Source of the DNA: an uncultured bacterium
GTDB lineage: Bacteria; Bacillota_I; Bacilli_A; RF39; UBA660
Reading direction: 5' to 3'
DNA length: 10,315 nucleotides
NCBI GenBank assembly: GCA_900314225.1
Contig: OMUM01000072.1
Coordinates: 1-10,315, forward strand
This document shows, one piece after another, positions 1 to 5,762 of the stretch (position 1 is its first letter; the number at the start of each line of letters is the position of its first letter). Under the pieces are notes generated by a model. It was not told the DNA's origin. It saw only the letters and a program-made list of their open reading frames with translations, and made no database searches. The position numbers were made by a program, and so were the translations under genes.

Positions 1-571
1 AATCAAATCTCTTTTTAAAATACTTATATAAATGATAAAATCCTGTAAAAATAATCCAAACTAAAAATAAAAAATTACTAATTTGTATTAAAGATAATAT
101 AGTATCATTCTTATATAAATTTACCTTATCTAACAAATCAACACCATCATATGTAGCAAGGACCATAAATGACATAAATAAAAAGTAAATTATACTAAAA
201 AATAAATAATTAAATATTTTCTTAAAATAACTAATCCTATTAGAAAACAAAGTATATAAAATCATTATTGTAATAAAAACAATTATAAAAAAATATGCAA
301 TAGTTGAAGGAAAATAAATATAATTTAAAATAACTTTTACAAAAGAATTAATACTTGTTTGAACATAAGCTCCATAGCAAATAACAATACCAATAATAAA
401 ACCAATATAAATACCTATTGCTATCATCTGAATGTAATGATTATTACTTTTTAAATTAAAAACTAATATAAAAAAAAGAAGTAAAGTTATAATTAACATT
501 TCAATAGAAAGATAAGAAGAAAACATGTATTTAAAAACATTTATAAACTTATCAATCAAAGACAAAGTCAT
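1..571 (-). CDS. Polytopic membrane protein, 3' end outside the window
   Basis: The frame is open from ATG at 571 to the window edge (190 full codons, no stop), so the gene is partial at its C-terminus. The visible part is strongly hydrophobic, with about five membrane segments near residues 22-40, 47-68, 82-107, 117-140 and 160-180, separated by short loops with Lys/Arg/Asn. I recognise no family motif. The start follows the sortase stop by 25 bases and has a GAGGGTG ribosome site about five bases upstream. There is no room for a separate promoter, so it should be the third gene of the adhesin-sortase operon. Its role is unknown; a part in surface-protein display or envelope biology is inferred from position only. 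The frame was read by hand and is confirmed by the continuous open reading and the expected hydrophobic pattern. Confidence 0.75.
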   Translation of the reverse strand, partial: MTLSLIDKFINVFKYMFSSYLSIEMLIITLLLFFILVFNLKSNNHYIQMIAIGIYIGFIIGIVICYGAYVQTSINSFVKVILNYIYFPSTIAYFFIIVFITIMILYTLFSNRISYFKKIFNYLFFSIIYFLFMSFMVLATYDGVDLLDKVNLYKNDTILSLIQISNFLFLVWIIFTGFYHLYKYFKKRFD

Positions 572-596
572 AATAACACCCTCTTATTAAACTTTA

Positions 597-1274
597 TTAA
601 ACACGTTCAGCAATATAAATAGTTTGTGAATAATCATTATTTTTTGTGCAAGTAATCATAGTAAGTGTAGTTTTAGAATGATCTCTAATAATTCTTGCTA
701 ATCCAGTTTTAGGGATATTATAGATATTCACAATATTATACTTATATTTTACTCCATTATAAGTAACATATGCGACATCACCAACATTTAACCTATATAA
801 GTAAGCAAAAAAAGAAATATAAGCATCACCTGAATGAGCCATTAATATTAAATTACCACCAACTACATCAGGTAAGTTAGAACCATCAACTAGCGTCACA
901 TTATATTGTATATTGTTATACTTTGAATCAGTATTATAAAATCCTCTCTTTAGACCTATCTTTGGAATTTCCAAAACTCCTAAGTACTTACTATAATCGA
1001 CTTCATAATTCTTATTACTACTATTATCAGTATCTTCACTTACAGTTACGTTATTAGCAACAGGTACATCAGAAGCAACTTTATTTTCTTTTCCTGTATT
1101 TTTATCAACATCCATCATGGAAATTTTCATATCTGAAAATACTTCTTCACGCATTTTTAAAAAATAATTCCAAGATATGATAATAACACCAATAAAAACT
1201 AATAAAGAGCCAATAAGTAATATATGGCTCTTTTTTATTTTATTATTTATCTTGAACTGGTTTAGCATTTGCAT
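597..1274 (-). CDS. Sortase family cysteine transpeptidase
   Basis: The product is a membrane-anchored transpeptidase expected to cleave a sorting signal and join the substrate to the cell wall. Taking the ATG at 1274 it has 225 residues: a basic N-terminus, one membrane segment near residues 16-36, a polar linker, then the sortase fold from about residue 96 (YLGVLEIPKIGL). The catalytic His lies in LMAHSG (H147) and the catalytic Cys in TMITC (C209). The usual Arg before the last strand appears as Gln217 (SQTIYIAE); Arg224 lies seven residues further on. The class is uncertain; the short length and HSG motif suggest a class D- or E-like or unclassified group. The start overlaps the upstream adhesin gene by 32 bases and has no clear ribosome site, suggesting coupled translation. 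ATG at 1268 and TTG at 1304 are alternatives, but the anchor needs one of these. Confidence 0.88.
   Translation of the reverse strand: MQMLNQFKINNKIKKSHILLIGSLLVFIGVIIISWNYFLKMREEVFSDMKISMMDVDKNTGKENKVASDVPVANNVTVSEDTDNSSNKNYEVDYSKYLGVLEIPKIGLKRGFYNTDSKYNNIQYNVTLVDGSNLPDVVGGNLILMAHSGDAYISFFAYLYRLNVGDVAYVTYNGVKYKYNIVNIYNIPKTGLARIIRDHSKTTLTMITCTKNNDYSQTIYIAERV
1204..1233. repeat. Perfect 9-bp inverted repeat inside the sortase start
   Basis: AAAGAGCCA at 1204-1212 is mirrored by TGGCTCTTT at 1225-1233 with a 12-base loop. It lies inside the codons for the sortase membrane anchor, 10 to 39 bases past the adhesin stop. On the plus strand it is followed by TTTTTT and resembles an intrinsic terminator. 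On the coding (minus) strand it is followed by a weaker TTTATTAG tract. It could act as an attenuator or mRNA hairpin between the adhesin and sortase, or be a coincidence of the coding sequence. Confidence 0.5.
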
Positions 1275-2457
1275 AAACAATACCAACGCCACATAGCAAT
1301 ACAATTAAACCAATAAAGTATACTGTTTGAGCTGTACTCATTCCTGTGTTAGGTACACCAACAATTTCAATAGAATCACCAGATACTTTATCAATAGTTT
1401 TTCCTGTAACAGTAATGACCTTTTGATTAGCTCCAGAAGAATAAATGCTACCATCTAAAGAATTAAAATGTCCTTTAACCTGTACAGTCAAATTCTGAGA
1501 CTTCTCCGTAACTTTATCAGCAGGTACTCTTATATAAAATTTAGTTCCTTTAGATAAATTTGTCAAATTATCAATTTTTTTACCTTCTTCATCGACAACA
1601 ATTGCTGAACTATCAAATCCATCAACTTCTACATCATAACCAATTAATGAACTTTCAGTAGATGAAGTAACATTTACAATTGGAGTTTGATAATACTTTC
1701 CACCATCAACTTTAGAAATATCAGTTCCATCAAATTTTACAGATAAATCCTTATTTGAACTTGCTGTTTTTGCAGCATCAACCAAAGGTCTAATATCTCT
1801 TTCAAAATCAACAGTACTTGAAGCTTCATCTTCTCCACTTACAAGTAACTGAAGGCTCTTTCCATTTTTAATTACATTTAATTCTTCTTGAGATAATACA
1901 TTATTAGCATTACTTGAAGCCGTTTCATTTAAATATACCCAGATAGCTGTCTGATAAATATATACATGTTTAATATATTCATCCATATCAGAATCAGCAT
2001 TTGAAATTTTAATAGAACTTAAATCAGTAATATTACCAACACTAGAATCACCAGCTTCATTTAACAAATACAATAATCCAACATCATTATTTTCACTTTC
2101 AAATTGATATTTAGCAGTTTGAGGAATGCCAACTTTATGTTCAATACAATAAGCAGTATAATATCTACCACTAGTATCCCATTGAGCAAACATAATTGGA
2201 ACAGTATATCCAGTAATTACCATTCCGTCCGATCCACTAACAACAATATTAGATTCGCCACTAGGATTAACAAATTCTAAAAAATTAAATTCATTAATAT
2301 TATTTGTATCAGTTGGCATAGCATAACTTGTTTGCCTAAATCCAAATGACACAAGTGACACAATAGCAAAAGCAGCAACAACAAAAGATAAAACAACTGA
2401 TGCATCAAATTTAGATTTTTTCTTATTCTTATTTTCTTCTAAATATATTTTTTCCAT
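1243..2457 (-). CDS. Thioester-domain (TQXA-type) surface adhesin with VPNTG sorting signal
   Basis: The product is a 404-aa secreted, probably wall-anchored protein. Residues 1-46 form a signal peptide: a Lys-rich start, a hydrophobic core at about 20-39, and a likely cut after TSYA. Residues about 50-230 look like a thioester domain: Cys104 in AYCIEHK and Gln169 in IYQTAIWVYLNE match the Cys ... Q-x-A-I-W pattern of Gram-positive TED/TQXA proteins, where Cys and Gln form an internal thioester that can bind host targets covalently. Cys104 is the only Cys in the mature exposed part. Residues about 235-355 are beta-rich and Ig-like in character. VPNTG at 368-372 is followed by a hydrophobic stretch (about 377-397) and a short tail KPVQDK, a cell-wall sorting signal. 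The sortase gene overlaps its 3' end. It starts with ATG after a GGGTGA ribosome site and has its own promoter at 2483-2509. Confidence 0.88.
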   Translation of the reverse strand: MEKIYLEENKNKKKSKFDASVVLSFVVAAFAIVSLVSFGFRQTSYAMPTDTNNINEFNFLEFVNPSGESNIVVSGSDGMVITGYTVPIMFAQWDTSGRYYTAYCIEHKVGIPQTAKYQFESENNDVGLLYLLNEAGDSSVGNITDLSSIKISNADSDMDEYIKHVYIYQTAIWVYLNETASSNANNVLSQEELNVIKNGKSLQLLVSGEDEASSTVDFERDIRPLVDAAKTASSNKDLSVKFDGTDISKVDGGKYYQTPIVNVTSSTESSLIGYDVEVDGFDSSAIVVDEEGKKIDNLTNLSKGTKFYIRVPADKVTEKSQNLTVQVKGHFNSLDGSIYSSGANQKVITVTGKTIDKVSGDSIEIVGVPNTGMSTAQTVYFIGLIVLLCGVGIVYANAKPVQDK

Positions 2458-2482
2458 TCATTTCACCCTACCTTATATAAAT

Positions 2483-2509
2483 ATTATATCATAATTTAAT
2501 TAAAATCAA
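2483..2509 (-). promoter_or_regulatory. Promoter of the adhesin-sortase operon
   Basis: On the minus strand a TATAAT box (2483-2488) carries an extended TGn (2489-2491, reading TGATATAAT). A TTGATT box lies at 2504-2509, a short spacing of 15 bases, or 16 if read as TTTGAT. It sits about 25 bases before the adhesin ATG and just after the phosphorylase stop, so it probably separates the two units although no terminator is seen between them. Confidence 0.65.
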
Positions 2510-2516
2510 ATACTTT

Positions 2517-3743
2517 TTAAACAATTTTGAACATATCGTCAACATTATAATCAGGAATTGACTTATTATAATAAATAGTTGCTAAAACATCACCTTTTTT
2601 TACACTATCACCAACTAATTTTTTTAGTTCAACACCAACAGTATAATCAATCTTATCATTAATAGAAATTTTACCAGCACCTAAAGCAAGAGATAATTTA
2701 CCAACCTCTAAAGCATTTATTTCGCTAATTTTACCTGTTTTTAAAGCTTTTATGTTTTTACTTTTCTCACTTACCTTAATAGAATCGATATCTCCACCTT
2801 GATATTTTACTAATTCTACAAATTTATTATATGCACTTCCATCTTCAAGAACATTCTTTACTTTTTTCCTAGCTTCATCTAAAGTAATTTCTAGTCCCAT
2901 ACTTACCATATTACTTGCTAATTCATAACATAAATTTACAAAATTATTTTCTTTTTCTTGATTTTTTAATACTGCTATAGCTTCATTTACCTCTAAACTA
3001 TTCCCTACGGCAAAACCTAGTGGCGTATCCATATCACTTATAATACATCTAACTTCTTTTCCATAAAATTCACCAATTTTAATCATCAATTCTTTTAGTT
3101 TTAAAGCATCAGCTTCAGTTTGCAATAAAGCACCATTTCCAACTTTAATATCTATAAGTATTTTATCAGCTCCACCAGCAATTTTTTTACTCATAATACT
3201 AGAAGCAATTAAAGGAATTGAAGAAACAGTTGCCGTAACATCTCTTAGAGCATAAATCACCTTATCAATTGGTACTAAATCAGCAGTTTGTCCAGTAACT
3301 ACAATATTAATATCATGTACTTGTTTAATTATTTCTTCATCACTTAAATCAACTCTATATCCTTTAATACTTTCTAATTTATCAATTGTACCACCAGTAT
3401 ATCCAAGTCCTCTTCCACTCATCTTTATAACAGGAACACCACATGCAGCAACAATAGGAGCAATTACCAAAGTAGTCTTATCACCAATCCCACCAGTAGA
3501 ATGTTTATCAACTTTTATACCTGGTATATCGCTAAAATCTAAGACATCACCACTATCTATAAATATCTTAGTCAAAGAAAAAATCTCTTCGTCTGTCATT
3601 CCATTAATACATATTGCCATAAGTAAACTAGACATCTGATAATCAGGAATATCACCATTCAAATAGCCGTTAAAGAAATAATCTAATTCTTTATAACTTA
3701 ACTCCTCGCCTAATCTTTTTTTATTAATAATATCTAATATCAC
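2517..3743 (-). CDS. pdp: Pyrimidine-nucleoside phosphorylase (Pdp/DeoA family)
   Basis: The enzyme carries out reversible phosphorolysis of pyrimidine nucleosides (uridine, deoxyuridine, thymidine) to base and (deoxy)ribose-1-phosphate, a cytoplasmic salvage step. The family signature S-G-R-G-L-x2-T-G-G-T-x-D-x2-E lies at residues 109-124. The phosphate-site segment KHSTGGIGDKTT is at 80-91. Substrate-site residues expected from E. coli thymidine phosphorylase are present at a constant offset: H81, R167, S182 and K186. The C-terminal domain carries the usual LGAGK and VGDSVKKGDVLATIY segments. At 408 aa it is somewhat shorter than the roughly 430 aa typical of the family, but complete. Pdp is preferred over DeoA because of the low-GC Gram-positive setting and GDKTT motif; sequence alone does not prove specificity. 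It starts at GTG overlapping the TGA of the GNAT gene, with AGGAGGA seven bases upstream. Confidence 0.92.
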   Translation of the reverse strand: MILDIINKKRLGEELSYKELDYFFNGYLNGDIPDYQMSSLLMAICINGMTDEEIFSLTKIFIDSGDVLDFSDIPGIKVDKHSTGGIGDKTTLVIAPIVAACGVPVIKMSGRGLGYTGGTIDKLESIKGYRVDLSDEEIIKQVHDINIVVTGQTADLVPIDKVIYALRDVTATVSSIPLIASSIMSKKIAGGADKILIDIKVGNGALLQTEADALKLKELMIKIGEFYGKEVRCIISDMDTPLGFAVGNSLEVNEAIAVLKNQEKENNFVNLCYELASNMVSMGLEITLDEARKKVKNVLEDGSAYNKFVELVKYQGGDIDSIKVSEKSKNIKALKTGKISEINALEVGKLSLALGAGKISINDKIDYTVGVELKKLVGDSVKKGDVLATIYYNKSIPDYNVDDMFKIV

Positions 3744-4144
3744 TCTAACATCCTCCTAAATATATCTGAATCTCTTTTAATATAGCCACATGCTTCATAT
3801 AATTTATGAGCACTTCTTCTAAAAGTACTACAAGTTAACTGTAAATAAACTGCCTTTTCTCTTCTAGCAATCATTTCTGCCTGCAACATCATTTTTCTAC
3901 CAATACCAATATTTCTATATTTAGATAAAACACATACATAATCTACTGAATAATAATATCTATTTAATATTGGATTTAATATTTTAGTAAGTAATAAATA
4001 TCCACACACTTCTCCATCAATACAAGCTACAATTTCAACCATATTATCATAATGAAAATTATCTTTTCTAATATTAAATGATTCACTAAGAATATTATTA
4101 ACTGAATTTAAATCTTTATTCTCATATAATCTAACTTCTACCAT
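3740..4144 (-). CDS. GNAT family N-acetyltransferase
   Basis: The 134-aa protein has the compact GNAT fold, which moves an acetyl group from acetyl-CoA to an amine. Motif A is clear at residues 70-86, with YRNIGIG (R77 to G82) fitting the R/Q-x-x-G-x-G pyrophosphate-binding loop. A later segment SAHKLYEACGY (111-121) matches the usual motif B. The substrate cannot be told from the sequence; amino acid, peptide N-terminus (RimI-like) or polyamine are all possible. The ATG follows AGGTGA by about five bases. It is the first gene of a two-gene unit: its TGA overlaps the GTG start of the phosphorylase by four bases, so the two are translationally coupled. A strong promoter lies directly upstream. 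Confidence 0.88.
   Translation of the reverse strand: MVEVRLYENKDLNSVNNILSESFNIRKDNFHYDNMVEIVACIDGEVCGYLLLTKILNPILNRYYYSVDYVCVLSKYRNIGIGRKMMLQAEMIARREKAVYLQLTCSTFRRSAHKLYEACGYIKRDSDIFRRMLE
3751..3757 (-). promoter_or_regulatory. Ribosome site deciding the GTG start of the phosphorylase
   Basis: AGGAGGA on the minus strand ends seven bases before the GTG at 3743 and lies inside the last codons of the GNAT gene. It supports the overlapping GTG rather than a later ATG. Confidence 0.8.
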
Positions 4145-4165
4145 TTAATCACCTATTTTAAGAGA

Positions 4166-4194
4166 ATTATATCAAAAAAAATATATAAAAACAA
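4166..4194 (-). promoter_or_regulatory. Promoter of the GNAT-phosphorylase unit
   Basis: Minus strand: TTGTTT (4189-4194), a spacer of exactly 17 bases, then TATAAT (4166-4171) with an extended TGn just before it (4172-4174). It lies about 20 bases before the GNAT ATG. This is one of the best matches to a housekeeping promoter in the window. Confidence 0.8.
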
Positions 4195-4220
4195 CTAATC
4201 AAGTATGCAAATATTAATAT

Positions 4221-4253
4221 AAAAACCTAGTTCAGCATAGAACTAAACTAGGT
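4221..4253 (-). terminator. Intrinsic terminator after ssb
   Basis: On the minus strand ACCTAGTT pairs with AACTAGGT (4246-4253 with 4225-4232), followed by TTTTT. An alternative inner stem TAGTTC/GAACTA (4240-4245 with 4228-4233) shares part of the sequence, so two hairpins compete. It lies just past the ssb stop. Confidence 0.75.
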
Positions 4254-4285
4254 ATAAATATAATTAATGTTGATAATTTCATTTA

Positions 4286-4621
4286 CTAATTTGCCTTATC
4301 TTCCTTCTTGCTTGACAAAAAAGTTATTTTCTCACATATAATTTCCATTATATTCTCATTTTTACCATCTTTTTCAATTATTCTAGATTGAATTCTTCCT
4401 TTTACACCGACAATATCACCTTTATGGCAATATTCACTAGTATTTTCAGCTATTGTATCAAAAGCAATACAATCAACAAAATCAGTATCATAAATTCCTT
4501 CACTATTTTTAAAGCTTCTTGGAATTGCTAGAGATACAGTAGCAACCTTAAATCCTTTATTAGACTTATTAACTGAAATATTTCTAGTTAATCGACCAAC
4601 TAAAACAACTTGATTAAGCAT
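4286..4621 (-). CDS. ssb: Short single-stranded DNA-binding protein
   Basis: The 111-aa protein is a bacterial SSB-type OB fold. The N-terminus MLNQVVLVGRLTRN, the middle segment YDTDFVDCIAFDTIAENTSE and the KGDIVGVKGRIQSR strand follow the family pattern, with Phe in place of the usual Trp of the C-V-A-W segment. It stops at about the end of the OB domain (KKEDKAN) and lacks the Gly/Gln-rich linker and the acidic D-D-D-I-P-F-like tip that recruits partner proteins. This resembles short secondary SSBs such as B. subtilis SsbB, which serves DNA uptake, but no competence gene is nearby. It is not between rpsF and rpsR, so it is probably not the main replicative SSB. ATG follows a near-perfect AAGGAGGTGA ribosome site. 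It forms its own transcript between two terminators. Confidence 0.92.
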   Translation of the reverse strand: MLNQVVLVGRLTRNISVNKSNKGFKVATVSLAIPRSFKNSEGIYDTDFVDCIAFDTIAENTSEYCHKGDIVGVKGRIQSRIIEKDGKNENIMEIICEKITFLSSKKEDKAN

Positions 4622-4642
4622 AAATCACCTCCTTGGTTTGTT

Positions 4643-4671
4643 AATATATATTAAATAAAAATAAACTACAA
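4643..4671 (-). promoter_or_regulatory. Possible ssb promoter
   Basis: Minus strand TTGTAG (4666-4671), 17 bases, TATATT (4643-4648), in the space between the suf terminator and the ssb start. The match is moderate and the AT-rich background makes chance hits common. Confidence 0.4.
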
Positions 4672-4709
4672 ATCACAGAAATAAAAAAATAGTAAATCTA
4701 TCTAACTAT

Positions 4710-4747
4710 AAAAAAAGAAATCTTCCTAATAGAAAATTCCTTTTTTT
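4710..4747 (-). terminator. Intrinsic terminator of the suf operon
   Basis: On the minus strand GGAATTTTC (4732-4740) pairs with GAAGATTTC (4717-4725) through nine pairs including two G-U, with a six-base loop. It is flanked by a run of A and a run of seven T. It lies about 40 bases past the stop of the 179-aa gene and so closes the sufS-sufU unit. Confidence 0.7.
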
Positions 4748-4784
4748 ACCAAAATATATTCAAATATACAAGTTCATAACAAAT

Positions 4785-5324
4785 TTATTTTTTATATATC
4801 TTTCCTTTTTCATGACTATAAAAATAAGTTTTTAGTAGTTCCATATTATCAATATCACTTTTAATCTTTTGCCTATGTAAATATCTACTTCTAGTTGATC
4901 TATTTTCTAAATTAAATAAATTTAATCTATCAACGAAGAATTTTTTTGAATTATACATATATTGTTTCAAAACAGCAGGTGTCAAATTTTCTGAACGTTC
5001 ACTACCAAAAATATCTTCCATATTAAGTTTTTCAATAACATAACAAGGACCGCTTTCAACATTACCAGAAACTAACTTTAAAATACTACCATAATCTTCA
5101 CCATCTAAAGTTGTATTACTATAATTTGTCCTATCATAAATAGGCAATTCTTCAGTTGGATCAAATATATTAATATAAGCTCCATTTATTTTAACTAAAA
5201 AAGCATAAGCATCTATAGGAGCATCAACCTCTGCTCCACCTAATCCATTTTTATAATCAGCATCAAAATATTTTATTTTTGCAAGTTTAATATTTTTTGC
5301 TTTTAATTTTCTATCTTCAATCAC
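4785..5324 (-). CDS. Unrecognised 179-aa protein, third gene of the suf operon
   Basis: I do not recognise this family. The protein is soluble, with no signal peptide or membrane segment. Residues about 15-100 look like a mixed alpha/beta domain (INIFDPTEELPIYDR, SILKLVSGNVESGPCYVIEK), and the C-terminal third (120-179) is helical and rich in Lys and Arg. There is one Cys (C94, in SGPCY), so a cysteine metal cluster site is unlikely. It starts at GTG and overlaps the end of sufU by eight bases, with GGAG about 12 bases upstream, so it is translated with sufU. The terminator just downstream confirms it as the last gene of the unit. Its place suggests a link to sulfur transfer or Fe-S assembly, but that is inference from position only. 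Confidence 0.8.
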   Translation of the reverse strand: MIEDRKLKAKNIKLAKIKYFDADYKNGLGGAEVDAPIDAYAFLVKINGAYINIFDPTEELPIYDRTNYSNTTLDGEDYGSILKLVSGNVESGPCYVIEKLNMEDIFGSERSENLTPAVLKQYMYNSKKFFVDRLNLFNLENRSTRSRYLHRQKIKSDIDNMELLKTYFYSHEKGKIYKK

Positions 5325-5748
5325 GATTATTCAACTCTCCTAACATACTATTAATTGCTTTATAAGGTAGTAGGGCACAATTTTTTCTATTTGGTTGTTT
5401 TGAAATAGAATCATATACAACTAATTCACTTAATAATTCTTTATCATAGTCTTTTTCTTCAATCATATTTTTATAATTAATAAGAATTTTTTTAGCATCA
5501 TCTACACTCTTACCAATCAAGCTTCTAATCATAATTGAAGTAGCTGATGTACTAATAGCACAAGCTTCACCATCAAACCTAATATCTTTAATAATATTAT
5601 TTTCAATTTTCATCATAAAAGACAAATCATCTATACAACTTTCACTACTAGTTCTAGTTTTTAAATAACCATCATCATTTATTAAACCCTTATTCATTGG
5701 ATCAATATAATTATCCATAATTATTTCTCTTCTTAAATCATTATCCAA
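5317..5748 (-). CDS. sufU: SufU iron-sulfur assembly protein (sulfur-transfer partner of SufS)
   Basis: SufU is a zinc protein of the IscU fold that accepts persulfide sulfur from SufS in Gram-positive bacteria. The 143-aa product has all four expected zinc/sulfur ligands: C38 and D40 (SESCIDD), C63 (GEACAIST) and C124 (NRKNCALLPY). The usual N-P-x-C-G-D becomes S-E-S-C-I-D, keeping Cys and Asp but changing the Gly. The start is TTG at 5748: the residues it adds (DLRREIIMDNYIDPMNKG) align with the N-terminus of B. subtilis SufU, and AAGGGGA sits seven bases upstream. ATG at 5718 would cut the first helix. It lies 12 bases after sufS, and its end overlaps the next gene by eight bases. Confidence 0.92.
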   Translation of the reverse strand: MDNDLRREIIMDNYIDPMNKGLINDDGYLKTRTSSESCIDDLSFMMKIENNIIKDIRFDGEACAISTSATSIMIRSLIGKSVDDAKKILINYKNMIEEKDYDKELLSELVVYDSISKQPNRKNCALLPYKAINSMLGELNNRD

Positions 5749-5755
5749 AAAAACA

Positions 5756-5762
5756 TCCCCTT
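5756..5762 (-). promoter_or_regulatory. Ribosome site supporting the TTG start of sufU
   Basis: AAGGGGA on the minus strand overlaps the TAA of sufS and lies seven bases before TTG at 5748. Together with homology of the added residues it favours TTG over the ATG 30 bases further on. Confidence 0.7.

Noticed and set aside
1201..1240. Hairpin plus T-run read as a terminator for a plus-strand gene
   Set aside because: No plus-strand gene exists upstream of it, so it was listed only as an inverted repeat with possible effects on the minus-strand operon.
1275..1304. Longer sortase starting at TTG 1304
   Set aside because: No ribosome site precedes it and it only deepens the overlap with the adhesin gene; ATG at 1274 or 1268 already gives a complete anchor. 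It cannot be fully excluded.
2458..2516. Terminator after the pyrimidine-nucleoside phosphorylase gene
   Set aside because: No convincing stem with a T-run was found in the 59 bases; only the next promoter is visible, so read-through remains possible.
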